The notes: generated from the letters alone by a model not told the origin. A DNA stretch of 64,000 nt from Prostheceraeus crozeri (GCA_907163375.1 CAJQUW010006985.1:930001-994000); one strand, 5' to 3'. Counted from the first letter of the stretch, positions 34,961 to 48,448 are shown. Translations and numbers: made by a program.

Positions 34961-37900
34961 TTGAACAGAGATGATAGAATGATTTCTCTTTCAGGTGATG
35001 TGAGTTCCAGCTCAGGACTCTCGCGACAAGGCAACGAGTGGGAATGTGCCGACTGCGGACATATGTTTACAAGGAAGCACAGTCTCCTTCGACACATCAA
35101 ACAACGTGTGTGTCAACGCAAAGCGGCATCAATCTCCGGAGGTGAAGTTGATTCTGACGATGACATCTCCTTTCCTTGCGATTTGTGCCCTCTTTCTTTT
35201 GATAGTCACTTTCAGCGATCTTCGCACAGACTTCAACACACGCATGCAAATGATCACTACACCAACGGTACCTCTACCATCTCCCTCATTAATGTTTCAC
35301 ATAATAATTTAGTGCGCGACTACTGCATGGAGTCCAATACTGAAATTGTAGATTTTCCTGAGTGGCTCCTTCAAAATTCTAACATTATCGAAGCGCTCTT
35401 CAACAATTTAGACAATTTTAGAATGAAGGCGCTCATCTACCTTAAACTAAAATATATTAAAATAGATTTTCAAACGGGTCAAGTGACGGAGAGAATACAG
35501 TTTCATGTTCCTTCCTCTTCCGCAACCGAAGTTGTAGACTGCGAGTCTTGGCTAAATTTTCACATTCAATGTTTAAAATCAAATGTAGATAAATTCAATG
35601 AACGCGACAGCGCTCTCATTTTTGATGGTGTGGACTCAGCCATATTCAAAATTTCCCTATTAGAAAGTCATGCAGCTCGAGGCACATTTAAACTACCAAA
35701 AGCGTTGTATAATAAGAAAGCTGTCATCAATGTTGATTGTAAATCACAGTGTTTCAAATATGCAGTCCTATCCATCCTTCACTATAATGATATCAACGCG
35801 CATCGAGATCGCACCTATAGCTATAGACAGTGGGAGGATGAACTAGACTTTGAAGGTTGTGATAGTAACAACATGAAAATCAAAGATGTAGAAACGTTCG
35901 AAAAACATAATCAGATTAAAATTGTCGTTCACGTGTGGGAGAAGGGGTTGAAGGGTGCCCGCTATAATTCACGTTCAACTTGTTATGAACGTGTAGTCAA
36001 CCTCTTATTAGTAAAACAAGATGATAGCGAGGAATGGCACTACTGTGGTATTCCCAAAATCTCTCGCTTGTACACTCACTTGGGGCACTCTAAAAGAGGT
36101 GAACATTTTGGAGTAAAGATAAATTTGAAACTCACTATGAATGGTGCAAGCGAGGTAAATTACAAATGGAACGCATGCCCAAAGATAAAATATTTTCACA
36201 TAGGGATAATGGTGACGAATTAAGTCCCCTGCGTGTCATTTACGCAGACATAGAATGCTACATTGATGATATCATCCACAAGCCAGCAGCCATATCCTGC
36301 TATGAAGTATGGCATGACCACTTTAGGAATAGACAAAACAAAATGCATACTTGGCAAGGTGAAGATTGCATTTCAAAATTTCTAGAATTTCTCGATAAAG
36401 CTGCTAAATTTCAACAATCATATGATTCCCAATTGCAGCGTAAGTCACTACATATGTCAGATGAAGACAAACAAAAATTTGAAAGTTGCACATCGTGCCC
36501 TAAATGTCATGAAACGTTTGATGACGATAAAATTAAGAAAGTGCGTGATCATGATCACATCACTGGTAAATTTAGAAACGCACTCTGCTCCAAATGTAAC
36601 TTTTCACTTAGGTTGAGACGTCGTGCACTACCCGTCATTTTTCATAACTTTAAGGGCTATGACAGTCATATGCTCATAAAAGGAGGGTTGAGCCAGATGA
36701 AATCGTGGCAGTTTAATGTAATAGCGCAAACGAGGGAAAAATTCATGGCAATGACAGCAAAAGTACCAGTAGATTAAACTAAAGAAAATAAGACAGTCTT
36801 CTTTGAAATAAAATTTTTAGATTCATTCCAATTCATGTCAGCGTCACTAGCTTCTCTCGTTCGTAATCTCAAGTTTCTTCCCCATAGTCAAACTTTGAAG
36901 AAACACTATCCAAACTTAACGGATGAAATAATCACTCGCAAAGGAGTCTTTCCCTATGCGTATTTTAACTCAATGTCTAAACTAAATGAAACAACCCTTC
37001 CTTCCATTGACAAATTCCAAAACGATTTGACGGGTCAAGATTGTCCAGTAGAGGACTATGAACATGCTCAAGAGGCATGGTTAAAATTTGATTGTAAAAC
37101 GTTCGGCTATTATATGATCGCTTACTTAGAATTAGATGTCATTTTGCTGGCTGATGTCTTTCAGGAATTTCGACGAGTGGCATTAGAAGAAGACAAATTA
37201 GATCCTGTCCACTTTGTCAGTCTACCAGCCATGTCCTTTAAATCAGCCTTTAAAATGACTGGTGAGACCATCCATCTCTTACAAGACCCCAAGATGTATA
37301 ACATATTTGAGCGCGGAATACGCGGTGGTCTCACATTTGTGAATAAACATCACATAAATTCTAAAACAGTAGGTAATGATCATATCCACCTAAAGTACTA
37401 TGATCAAAATAATTTATATGGCAGTTCACTGTCTAAACCACTACCTCATTCCGAGTTTAGTTGGTTAAATCAAGATGAGCTTACGTATTACTCCAACCCT
37501 TCAAACATTCTGAAGATTCCAGATGAAGGTGATTGGGGATATTATTTTGAAGTGGATTTGATTTATCCAAATAGTATTAAAAATAAAACTGCTGATTTCC
37601 CACTCGCACCTGAGTCTGGTGAAGTGACTGAAGAGATGTTTTCACCATTCATGTCACAATTTCATAATAACTTAACAGAGTGTGGACAGCCAAGGTACAA
37701 ACCATGCCGCAAACTTTTACTCACCCAATATGATAAGAAAAATTATCTCGTACACTTCTGCATACTAAAATTCTATTTAGAAATGGGCATGCTTCTAAAG
37801 TCAGTTCACCGGATCATCAAATTTAGACAGAAAGCCTTCCTCAAACCATACATTGATAGTAACAGCCAGAAACGTGCACTCGCCCAAAATAATTTTGAAA

Positions 37901-38750
37901 AAGATTTTTATAAGTATAAGAATAATAGTCTATTTGGTAAGACGATGGAGGATGTTAGAAAACGCATGAACTACAAACTAGTCATTGATGATCAAAAATA
38001 TCACAAATTGACCTCATCACCTCTTTTCATTGATAGAGACATTATCGATGAGGACCTTGTAGGTGTTTAAATGATAAAATCTGAAGTTGAGTTGTGCAAG
38101 CCCATCTATATTGGCCAAGCTGTACTAGATTACTCTAAGCTTGAAATGTACTAACTCTTTTATAAAATACTAAAACCATGTCCTCTCGTAAAAGAGGTTC
38201 GTTTCTTGGGTGGTGATACAGATAGTTTCTTCTTAGGTATTACCACTCAAAAAGATTTAAATTTTAATGAAGTAGCTAAGTCATTAGAAAAATATTTCGA
38301 CACATCTAACTACAATCCCACTCATCCACTCTATTCCATACAGAATAAAGCCAAATTTGGTTGTTTTAAGGATGAAATAGCAGGAAAGGAAATAGATGAA
38401 ATGATTCTCCTCGTCCTAAAATGTATTCCATGAAATTAAAAGAATGTGCAGATAGTATTAAGCGTGCTAAAGGTATATCAAAATCCATTGTTCACAAAAT
38501 GAAACATCGGTCCTATAAGAAGGCCTATAAAAATAAAACTATAACGTTTGTCAATATGACAATCTTAAAATCTCAAGTTCATACTGTGAAAACGCACACG
38601 TTCAAGAAACGAGCGCTTTCAGCATGGGAGGATAAGAGGTGTTGGGTAGGACATAACACATCTCTTCCACATGGACATCCTGACACAAACATACCTCAAC
38701 CCAAAAGAATGAAACTCACGCTACCACATTCAGGAGATGTATTGACATAA
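34961..38750 (+). pseudogene. Protein-primed-type DNA polymerase B of element 2, left arm (broken)
   Basis: Family B polymerase of the Polinton/bidnavirus type, roughly 1,250 residues if whole, which is usual for this lineage. In order: C2H2 zinc fingers (CADCGHMFTRKHSLLRH and CDLCPLSF), an N-terminal domain related to the 150-aa protein of element 1, exonuclease motif I (YADIECY), an endonuclease VII-like Cys/His insert (CPKCHETF, DHDHITGKFRNALCSKCN), exonuclease II (FHNFKGYDSHML), exonuclease III (YLELDVILLADVF), polymerase motif A (YYDQNNLYG), motif B (NNSLFGKTMEDVRKR) and motif C (GGDTDSFFLGI). It would copy the element from a protein primer at its ends. It is broken, with about four breaks. 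A poly(A) signal lies 160 bp downstream. Confidence 0.9.
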
Positions 38751-38897
38751 TCAACTTTAACTCAGTACTTTGATGTTGCTTTTTGTAGATATACATGGTT
38801 GTTTTATGTATTGCATGAGATCGTTTCTTCCTTGTGAATATATGCCTACAGTCAGCCCATTCCCCTATATCTGTGAAAAGACTTTTTCATACGCATA

Positions 38898-38914
38898 TTT
38901 TTATTTCAATAAAC
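38898..38914. terminator. Bidirectional poly(A) signal, left arm
   Basis: TTTATT (AATAAA on the minus strand, 38,900-38,905) and AATAAA (38,908-38,913) lie two bases apart between the converging polymerase and small remnant gene. One 14-bp site can serve both transcripts. Mirror copy at 42,102-42,115. Confidence 0.6.
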
Positions 38915-38944
38915 ATATCACAATGACTTCACTTTGTTTTCCGA

Positions 38945-39220
38945 AACACTTAAGTTACGAGGGATTTAGTATCTTTCACATGGATGCACTCTTGTAAACC
39001 ATTGGTAATTTTGATAGCAATAGAGGGTATAGTTTGTTTGACGACGGGGTGATAGAAAATAGATTCAAACATCTCGACTATTCCATATGAAGCGTCTTTA
39101 TCATGAATAAAATCACGTAAAATGTATTCTTTTTTCTCACCAACAGAAATAGGTAGAATCAAATCACTTTGGGGCGATCATATCTTTTTCAAATGACTGT
39201 GGAACATTGATTTCCATGAT
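38945..39220 (-). pseudogene. Small remnant gene converging on the polymerase, left arm
   Basis: A short frame conserved in both arms, with words such as ILPISVGEKKEYILRDF and FYHPVVKQTIPS. It begins beside the iteron-like core and converges on the polymerase end. It looks broken, with about one to two breaks. I do not recognise it; the size and strand-rich look are compatible with a fragment of a structural protein, but this is a guess. Confidence 0.45.
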
Positions 39221-39234
39221 GAAGATTTAAACAG

Positions 39235-41790
39235 TTAGATTCGATGACGAATAAGATTTACTAGTTTGCAAGTTAAACTAAGCGTTCTATTATTTGTAAA
39301 TGAAAGATATAGTTTCAACAGTTTACAGATTAAAAATAGAGTTTCAATAGTGTATGTGTTAGAAATAAAGTTTAAGCTGTTTGTATGTTAGAAATAGAAT
39401 AAAGTTTCAAGAGTTTACAAGTTAAAAATAAAGTTTCAACAGTGTGTACGTTAGAAATAAAGTTTTATCTGTTTGTAAAATGAGATTGTAGGATTTACTA
39501 GTTTGCAAGTTAGACTAAGCGTTCTACTATTTGTAAACGAAAGATATAGTTTCAACAGTTTACAGATTAAAAATAAAGTTTCAACAGTGTGTACGTTAGA
39601 AATAAAGTTTTAGGCGTCTGTGCGTTAGAAATAAAATAAAGTTTCAACCGTTTACAAGTTAAAAATGAAGTTTCAATAGTGTGTATGTTAAGAATAAAGT
39701 TCTATCTGTTTATATGTTAGAAATAAAAATGAATGTTCACCAGTTTACAAGAAAAAAGTTTTATCTGCTTGTATGTCAGAAATGAAATAAAGTTTCAACA
39801 GTTTAAAAGTTAAAAATAAAGTTTCAATAATGTGTATGTTAGAAACAAAGTTTCAATAGTTTACAAGTTAAGAATAAAGTTTCAATAGTGTGTATGTTAA
39901 GAATAAAGTTCTATCTGTTTATATGTTAGAAATAAAATGAATGTTCACCAGTTTACAAGTTAAGAATAAAGTTTTATCTGCTTGTATGTCAGAAATGAAA
40001 TAAAGTTTCACCAGTTTAAAAGTTAAAAATAAAGTTTCAATAATGTGTATGTTAGAAACAAAGTTTCAATAGTTTACAAGTTAAGAATAAAGTTTCAATA
40101 GTGTGTATGTTAAGAATAAAGTTCTATCTGTTTATATGTTAGAAATGAAATAAAGTTTCAACAGTCTACAAATTAAAAATAAAGTTTCAACAGTGTCTAC
40201 GTTAGAAATATAGTTTTATCTGTTTGTAAAGTACGATCGTAGGATTTACTAGTTTGCAAGTTAGACTCAGCATTCTACTAGTTGTAAATGAAAAATATCG
40301 TTTCAACAGTTTACAGATTAAAATAAATTTTCAATAGTGTGTATGATGGAAATAAAGTTTAAGCGCTTTGTGCGTTAGAAATAAAGTTTCTAACATATAA
40401 ACAGCTAAAACTTTATTTCTAACGTACACACTGTTGAAACTTTATTTTTAACTTGTAAACGGCTGAAACTTTATTTCTAACGCACAAAGCGCTTAAACTT
40501 CATTTCCATCATACACACTATTGGAACTTTATTTTAATCTGTAAACTGTTGAAACGATATTTTTCATTTACAGCTAGTAGAATGCTGAGTCTAACTTGCA
40601 AACTAGTAAATCCTACGATCGTACTTTACAAACAGATAAAACTTTATTTCTAACGTAGACACTGTTGAAACTTTATTTTTAACTTGTAAACGGTTGAAAC
40701 TATATTTCTAACGTACACACTATTGAACCTTTATTTTTAATTTGTAAACTGTTGAAACTTCATTTTATTTCTAACATACAAGCTGATAAAACTTTATTCT
40801 TAACTTGTAAACTGGTGAAGCTTCATTTTATTTCTAACATACAAACAGATAGAACTTTATTCTTAACATACGCACTATTGAAACATTAGTTTTGACTTGG
40901 AAACTATTGAAACTTTATATTTAACTTGTTAACGGTTGAAACTTTGTTTTATTTCTAACATACAAGCAGATAAAACTTTATTCTTAACTTGTAAACTGGT
41001 GAAACTTCATTTTATTTCTAACATACAAGCAGATAAAACTTTATTCTTAACTTGTAAACTGGTGAAACTTCATTTTATTTCTAACATATAAACAGATAGA
41101 ACTTTATTCTTAACATACACACTATTGAAACTTCATTTTTAACTTGTAAACTATTGAAACTTTGTTTCTAACATACACATTATTGAAACTTTATTTTTAA
41201 CTTTTAAACTGTTGAAACTTTATTTCATTTCTGACATACAAGCAGATAAAACTTTTTTCTTAACTTGTAAACTGGTGAACATTCATTTTTATTTCTAACA
41301 TATAAACAGATAGAACTTTATTCTTAACATACACACTATTGAAACTTCATTTTTAACTTGTAAACGGTTGAAACTTTATTTTATTTCTAACGCACAGACG
41401 CCTAAAACTTTATTTCTAACGTAAACACTGTTGAAACTTTATTTTTAATCTGTAAACTGTTGAAACTATATCTTTCGTTTACAAATAGTAGAACGCTTAG
41501 TCTAACTTGCAAACTAGTAAATCCTACAATCTCATTTTACAAACAGATAAAACTTTATTTCTAACGTGCACACTGTTGAAACTTTATTTTTAACTTGTAA
41601 ACTCTTGAAACTTTATTCTATTTCTAACATACAAACAGCTTAAACTTTATTTCTAACACATACACTATTGAAACTTTATTTTTAATCTGTAAACTGTTGA
41701 AACTATATCTTTCATTTACAAATAATAGAACGTTTAGTTTAACTTGCAAACTAGTAAATCTTATTCGTCATCGAATCTAACTGTTTAAAT
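39235..41790. repeat. AT-rich iteron-like core of the palindrome
   Basis: About 2.5 kb of degenerate 29-34 bp units alternate between two forms: GTTTCAACAGTTTACAAGTT-AAAAATAAA and GTTTCAACAGTGTGTACGTT-AGAAATAAA. Around 35 units lie in the left half and around 40, reversed, in the right half. A longer block (GATTTACTAGTTTGCAAGTT and following ACTAAGCGTTCTACTATTTG) recurs at about 39,247, 39,490 and 40,240 and in mirror. The inner mirror point is near 40,428: AAGCGCTTTGTGCG at 40,361 answers CGCACAAAGCGCTT at 40,481. Such cores resemble replication origins or telomere junctions; no coding frame is present. Confidence 0.8.
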
Positions 41791-41798
41791 CTTCATCA

Positions 41799-42086
41799 TG
41801 GAAATCAATGTTCCACAGTCATTTGAAAAAGATATGATCGCCCCAAAGTGATTTGATTCTACCTATTTCTGTTGGTGAGAAAAAAGAATACATTTTACGT
41901 GATTTTATTCATGATAAAGACGCTTCATATGGAATAGTCGAGATGTTTGAATCTATTTTCTATCACCCCGTCGTCAAACAAACTATACCCTCTATTGCTA
42001 TCAAAATTACCAATGGTTTACAAGAGTGCATCCATGTGAAAGATACTAAATCCCTCGTAACTTTAGTGTTTCGGAAAACAAAGTAA
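41799..42086 (+). pseudogene. Small remnant gene, right arm
   Basis: Mirror copy of the frame at 38,945-39,220, with a slightly longer open end (LVFRKTK). It opens beside the core and runs toward the right-arm polymerase. Broken, with about one break. Function unknown. Confidence 0.45.
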
Positions 42087-42101
42087 AGTCATTGTGATAT
42101 G

Positions 42102-42115
42102 TTTATTGAAATAAA
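42102..42115. terminator. Bidirectional poly(A) signal, right arm
   Basis: TTTATT and AATAAA face outward from the same short site between two converging genes, the mirror of 38,898-38,914. Confidence 0.6.
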
Positions 42116-42264
42116 AATATGCGTATGAAAAAGTCTTTTCACAGATATAGGGGAATGGGCTGACTGTAGGCATATATTCACAAGGAAGAAACGATCTCAT
42201 GCGATACATAAAACAACCATGTATATCTACAAAAAGCAACATCAAAGTACTGAGTTAAAGTTGA

Positions 42265-45200
42265 TTATGTCAATACATCTCCTAAATGTGGTAGCGTGAG
42301 TTTTATTCTTTTGGGTTGAGGTATGTTTGTGTCAGGATGTTCATGTGGAAGAGATGTGTTATGTCCTATCCAACACCTCTTATCCTCCCATGCTGAAAGC
42401 GCTCGTTTCTTGAACGTGTGCGTTTTCACAGTATGAACTTGAGATTTTAAGATTGTCATATTGACAAACGTTATAGTTTTATTTTTATAGGCCTTCTTAT
42501 AGGACCGATGTTTCATTTTGTGAACAATGGATTTTGATATACCTTTAGCACGCTTAATACTATCTGCACATTCCTTTAATTTCATGGAATACATTATAGC
42601 ACGGAGGAGAATCATTTCATCTATTTCCTTTCCTGCTATTTCATCCTTAAAACAACCAAGTTTGGCTTTATTCTGTATGGAATAGAGTGGATGAGTGGGA
42701 TTGTAGTTAGATGTGTCGAAATATTTTTCTAATGACTTAGCTACTTCATTAAAATTTAAATCTTTTTGAGTGGTAATACCTAAGAAGAAACTATCTGTAT
42801 CACCACCCAAGAAACGAACCTCTTTTACGAGAGGACATGGTTTTAGTATTTTATAAAAGAGTTGGTACATTTCAAGCTTAGAGTAATCTAGTACAGCTTG
42901 GCCAATATAGATGGGCTTGCACAACTCAACTTCAGATTTTATCATTTAAACACCTACAAGGTCCTCATCGATAATGTCTCTATCAATGAAAAGAGGTGAT
43001 GAGGTCAATTTGTGATATTTTTGATCATCAATGACTAGTTTGTAGTTCATGCGTTTTCTAACATCCTCCATCGTCTTACCAAATAGACTATTATTCTTAT
43101 ACTTATAAAAATCTTTTTCAAAATTATTTTGGGCGAGTGCACGTTTCTGGCTGTTACTATCAATATATGGTTTGAGGAAGGCTTTCTGTCTAAATTTGAT
43201 GATCCGGTGAACTGACTTTAGAAGCATGCCCATTTCTAAATAGAATTTTAGTATGCAGAAGTGTACGAGATAATTTTTCTTATCATATTGGGTGAGTAAA
43301 AGTTTGCGGCATGGTTTGTACCTTGGCTGTCCACACTCTGTTAAGTTATTATGAAATTGTGACATGAATGGTGAAAACATCTCTTCAGTCACTTCACCAG
43401 ACTCAGGTGCGAGTGGGAAATCAGCAGTTTTATTTTTAATACTATTTGGATAAATCAAATCCACTTCAAAATAATATCCCCAATCACCTTCATCTGGAAT
43501 CTTCAGAATGTTTGAAGGGTTGGAGTAATACGTAAGCTCATCTTGATTTAACCAACTAAACTCGGAATGAGGTAGTGGTTTAGACAGTGAACTGCCATAT
43601 AAATTATTTTGATCATAGTACTTTAGGTGGATATGATCATTACCTACTGTTTTAGATTTTATGTGATGTTTATTCACAAATGTGAGACCACCGCGTATTC
43701 CGCGCTCAAATATGTTATACATCTTGGGGTCTTGTAAGAGATGGATGGTCTCACCAGTCATTTTAAAGGCTGATTTAAAGGACATGGCTGGTAGACTGAC
43801 AAAGTGGACAGGATCTAATTTGTCTTCTTCTAATGCCACTCGTCGAAATTCCTGAAAGACATCAGCCAGCAAAATGACATCTAATTCTAAGTAAGCGATC
43901 ATATAATCGCCAAACGTTTTACAATCAAATTTTAACCATGCCTCTTGAGCATGTTCATAGTCCTCTACTGGACAATCTTGACCCGTCAAATCGTTTTGGA
44001 ATTTGTCAATGGAAGGAAGGGTTGTTTCATTTAGTTTAGACATTGAGTTAAAATACGCATAGGGAAAGACTCCTTTGCGAGTGATTATTTCATCCGTTAA
44101 GTTTGGATAGTGTTTCTTCAAAGTTTGACTATGGGGAAGAAACTTGAGATTACGAACGAGAGAAGCTAGTGACGCTGACATGAATTGGAATGAATCTAAA
44201 AATTTTATTTCAAAGAAGACTGTCTTATTTTCTTTAGTTTAATCTACTGGTACTTTTGCTGTCATTGCCATGAATTTTTCCCTCGTTTGCGCTATTACAT
44301 TAAACTGCCACGATTTCATCTGGCTCAACCCTCCTTTTATGAGCATATGACTGTCATAGCCCTTAAAGTTATGAAAAATGACGGGTAGTGCACGACGTCT
44401 CAACCTAAGTGAAAAGTTACATTTGGAGCAGAGTGCGTTTCTAAATTTACCAGTGATGTGATCATGATCACGCACTTTCTTAATTTTATCGTCATCAAAC
44501 GTTTCATGACATTTAGGGCACGATGTGCAACTTTCAAATTTTTGTTTGTCTTCATCTGACATATGTAGTGACTTACGCTGCAATTGGGAATCATATGATT
44601 GTTGAAATTTAGCAGCTTTATCGAGAAATTCTAGAAATTTTGAAATGCAATCTTCACCTTGCCAAGTATGCATTTTGTTTTGTCTATTCCTAAAGTGGTC
44701 ATGCCATACTTCATAGCAGGATATGGCTGCTGGCTTGTGGATGATATCATCAATGTAGCATTCTATGTCTGCGTAAATGACACGCAGGGGACTTAATTCG
44801 TCACCATTATCCCTATGTGAAAATATTTTATCTTTGGGCATGCGTTCCATTTGTAATTTACCTCGCTTGCACCATTCATAGTGAGTTTCAAATTTATCTT
44901 TACTCCAAAAGGAGCGGATGCAGCGGTCGCATACAAAATGTTCACCTCTTTTAGAGTGCCCCAAGTGAGTGTACAAGCGAGAGATTTTGGGAATACCACA
45001 GTAGTGCCATTCCTCGCTATCATCTTGTTTTACTAATAAGAGGTTGACTACACGTTCATAACAAGTTGAACGTGAATTATAGCGGGCACCCTTCAACCCC
45101 TTCTCCCACACGTGAACAACAATTTTAATCTGATTATGTTTTTCGAACGTTTCTACATCCTTGATTTTCATGTTGTTACTATCACAACCTTCAAAGTCTA

Positions 45201-46083
45201 GTTCATCCTCCCACTGTCTATAGCTATAGGTGCGATCTCGATGCGCGTTGATATCATTATAGTGAAGGATGGATAGGACTGCATATTTGAAACACTGTGA
45301 TTTACAATCAACATTGATGACAGCTTTCTTATTATACAACGCTTTTGGTAGTTTAAATGTGCCTCGAGCTGCATGACTTTCTAATAGGGAAATTTTGAAT
45401 ATGGCTGAGTCCACACCATCAAAAATGAGAGCGCTGTCGCGTTCATTGAATTTATCTACATTTGATTTTAAACATTGAATGTGAAAATTTAGCCAAGACT
45501 CGCAGTCTACAACTTCGGTTGCGGAAGAGGAAGGAACATGAAACTGTATTCTCTCCGTCACTTGACCCGTTTGAAAATCTATTTTAATATATTTTAGTTT
45601 AAGGTAGATGAGCGCCTTCATTCTAAAATTGTCTAAATTGTTGAAGAGCGCTTCGATAATGTTAGAATTTTGAAGGAGCCACTCAGGAAAATCTACAATT
45701 TCAGTATTGGACTCCATGCAGTAGTCGCGTACTAAATTATTATGTGAAACATTAATGAGGGAGATGGTAGAGGTACCGTTGGTGTAGTGATCATTTGCAT
45801 GCGTGTGTTGAAGTCTGTGCGAAGATCGCTGAAAGTGACTATCAAAAGAAAGAGGGCACAAATCGCAAGGAAAGGAGATGTCATCGTCAGAATCAACTTC
45901 ACCTCCGGAGATTGATGCCGCTTTGCGTTGACACACACGTTGTTTGATGTGTCGAAGGAGACTGTGCTTCCTTGTAAACATATGTCCGCAGTCGGCACAT
46001 TCCCACTCGTTGCCTTGTCGCGAGAGTCCTGAGCTGGAACTCACATCACCTGAAAGAGAAATCATTCTATCATCTCTGTTCAA
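42265..46083 (-). pseudogene. Protein-primed-type DNA polymerase B of element 2, right arm (broken)
   Basis: Mirror copy of the left-arm gene with the same domain order: two C2H2 fingers, N-terminal domain, a third finger-like segment (CDRCIRSFWSKDKFETHYEWC) before exonuclease I, the endonuclease VII-like insert, exonuclease II and III, and polymerase motifs A, B and C (DTDS). It is more nearly whole than the left copy, with about two breaks, and those are shared with the left arm. The shared breaks predate the mirror duplication or were copied between arms. It is therefore a fossil like its partner. Confidence 0.9.
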
Positions 46084-46559
46084 GTCTCAGTGTATTGTTA
46101 CAACCTACTTTGACTCAACAACTCTAAGCTTTCCTCGAGAAGGGAGGGCGTTGGTGATGAAGTTGATGCCTGAAATTGAGGAAGATGCTATTAGCCACAC
46201 GTTTGAGGGAGATGAGTGAAGAAATTTTCAACTTACCATTTCAACGAAATCAAGTTTAAGGTTGATACTTCAACAAGATAGAGACTTCACTCAAATAATA
46301 CGTCTCAAATTTGGAATTCACGAGAGAGCAGTTCACTTGTGCGCCTCAAATATAGAATTCGCTAGAGAACACTTCACTTATACGTCTCAAAGACAGAGTG
46401 AAATGACACGAATGTCACTTTGCATATATACTTTCATATTCATCATTCATTGGCTGTTCATTCTGATTGGTTGCTTGTTGATACTTAAGAATTAGAAAAC
46501 ATTTCAAAGTCATTATTCACAGTCAACATGACAAGCCCTCCAAAAACATCGAACACAAA
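46084..46559. promoter_or_regulatory. Divergent intergenic region, right arm
   Basis: Mirror of 34,485-34,960, with three 41-bp repeats at 46,269-46,391, a TATA-like GCATATATAC near 46,425 and CCAAT-type boxes in the plus direction toward the 140-codon frame. Confidence 0.5.
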
Positions 46560-46982
46560 TTGGAGTTCTCTTCTCCATGCTCATCGCCAAAGGCGCTCGT
46601 TGCACCAAACGCTCCAACGAAGGGGAAGGTGGAGAAATTATACCGACTCGACAACATTAGAAAGTTGTCATTAGCAGCGGATGACGGAGAGGAGAGTGTA
46701 TGTGAGAAGGAGTGTCCCGACCTAACAGGCATACGATGGAAGTATCTGCAGTATGATACTGATGATGTGATGGAGATCACCAGCACCAAATTCCTCCATC
46801 AATTATGGGAATGGTACACCCCTAACTCCCAGCCACGAACTATGGCGGAGTGGGAGTACATCGACAAAGTGAGGCTCGCGGTAGAAGAACGATTGAATCA
46901 AGTGAACTGTTTTTGTGATCTGTGTGAAGGCAGACTCTGGGACGATATTGACGATGAAGACCTTTTGAAATACATGCCATAA
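46560..46982 (+). CDS. 140-codon conserved protein of element 2, right arm
   Basis: Mirror copy of the frame at 34,062-34,484, differing by one residue. It has the same CFCDLC cluster and acidic tail, and again the stop runs into an AATAAA (CCATAATAAA). The preserved frame in both arms suggests it was under selection until recently or that the arms are homogenised. The start is unresolved, as in the left copy. Confidence 0.6.
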   Translation: MEFSSPCSSPKALVAPNAPTKGKVEKLYRLDNIRKLSLAADDGEESVCEKECPDLTGIRWKYLQYDTDDVMEITSTKFLHQLWEWYTPNSQPRTMAEWEYIDKVRLAVEERLNQVNCFCDLCEGRLWDDIDDEDLLKYMP

Positions 46983-48413
46983 TAAATTTTTATTTCGCAT
47001 TATCTTTGCTTTCATACTGACTTACTTGAATGGGGCTTCAGTGGATGATTTAACCATGTATACTTTTTCATTTGGAAATAGTAGCACGCTTAGTTTAACT
47101 TGTAAATCTTATAACATTTCATATGGGTGATGATGGTAGTTGAAATAGTGTTAAATAAAATTAAGATAGCTTACCTGATTCTGGGATAGCAATCGACTGT
47201 GATCCATGTGTAAAGAGCTTGTTAGACTACGGAAGAGAGAAGTGTGTTATGTTGCGTGTGGCGCGTGAGTGTCCTCCCATTTCATTCCATTCATCAATTC
47301 GTTTCATTGATAGAGACAGGTAGAACTCATGGTTCTCATAACGTATGCAATGGATAGTTTATAAGGCAACCTTCGACAGCTGGCTAAATGTCGCCCTGGC
47401 GCGAATGCATACTACGTTCAGACAGAGGCAATCACTTGCAAACATGACGCAGAGAGGTTTAACAAGATTGACCATTGCCGAATGTCCCTTGCGGTATACA
47501 TAGCTACGGGTTTCACCGCCGCCCTTTACAGGAACGCCCGTCGAAAGGAAGTATTACACCGAACTTCATTTGCAACGTTCAAGTTGACTGATAGCAGATT
47601 CAACTTAATGATAGTATTCGCCAGACATGAAAACCTGTAGAGTTGGTAAGAGGTTGACAGACTTTGAGCAGCTTGATAGCAAGCCGTAGAGAGCTTGATT
47701 CACCAGCGTTTTGCAATGCAGATGTTTAGAGACCACCCATGACAAGATAGCTAAGACTCAACCGATTGGCGTTCAAAGTGCTACGTTGAGAACTGTGTCA
47801 AATGCCCAACATGAGACATGAGTTGTCCCAGCGGTTACGGTCTAAACTATGACACACTCCCTTGCCACACTTATCACTACGGCATCGTCCGCCGTCCCGA
47901 AGGAACACCCTGTCAGTGGAATATTACAGCAAAACTCTCAATGTCTTGCTCGCTTTCAGTGAAAAGCCGCTTATACCATGAGAAGACTGGCTCAGACATC
48001 ATTAAAAATGCTTTCATTGACTGCAGCAGGGTCGAAAACCCCAGAAAACCTCCAAAACTAGTGCATTTAAATTTTTCAACTTTTTAGCACTACTTATGAA
48101 ATTTTATAAGTTGTTTATTACTTAGGGCAGGTCAATAGCGACCGAACCTTTTTTGAATGAAGTCAAACGGACTTGTAGAAGCAAAGTTACATGCCTTTAA
48201 AGTTTTGGAGTCTTTTATGGCCTGGAGACGAAGGCCATCTCCTGGCGAACCTCTAAGTCTGACGCCTTAGCTGATCAGCAATGAAATTTTCTAAGTCGGT
48301 TTCTTACAGAAACCCGGAATTTGGAATGTCCGAAGCTACCATCGCAGCTCAGAGAGACGACCTACCTCTGACAATCGCTCTCGTCTTAATGACAAGTCTC
48401 TCTCGGTTCCCAG
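46983..48413 (-). other. Long leader of element 2, right arm, with modules D and E
   Basis: Mirror of the left leader. Module E lies at 47,374-47,549 and module D at 47,754-47,914, read on the minus strand. The block shared with the core lies at 47,064-47,111. The antisense 89-codon frame is at 47,818-48,087. Confidence 0.5.
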
Positions 48414-48448
48414 CTTATATAGTGTGTGGCGATCAGCTGATGACGTAA
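48414..48448 (-). promoter_or_regulatory. CRE / E-box / TATA promoter, right arm
   Basis: CTTATATA at 48,414-48,421 and TCAGCTGATGACGTAA further right are the exact mirror of 32,596-32,630. Confidence 0.7.

Larger units (their letters stand above)
32070..40427 (+). repeat. Left arm of the element 2 palindrome
   Basis: Reverse complement of the right arm. Outside the core the arms align without length change. Inside the core the right arm is about 190 bp longer because of differing iteron number, which moves the local axis from 40,522 (outer arms) to about 40,428 (inner core). Confidence 0.93.

Noticed and set aside
35046-36199. Alternative-frame short open frames across the polymerase genes
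   Set aside because: Shadows of the polymerase reading frame, mirrored in both arms for that reason only.
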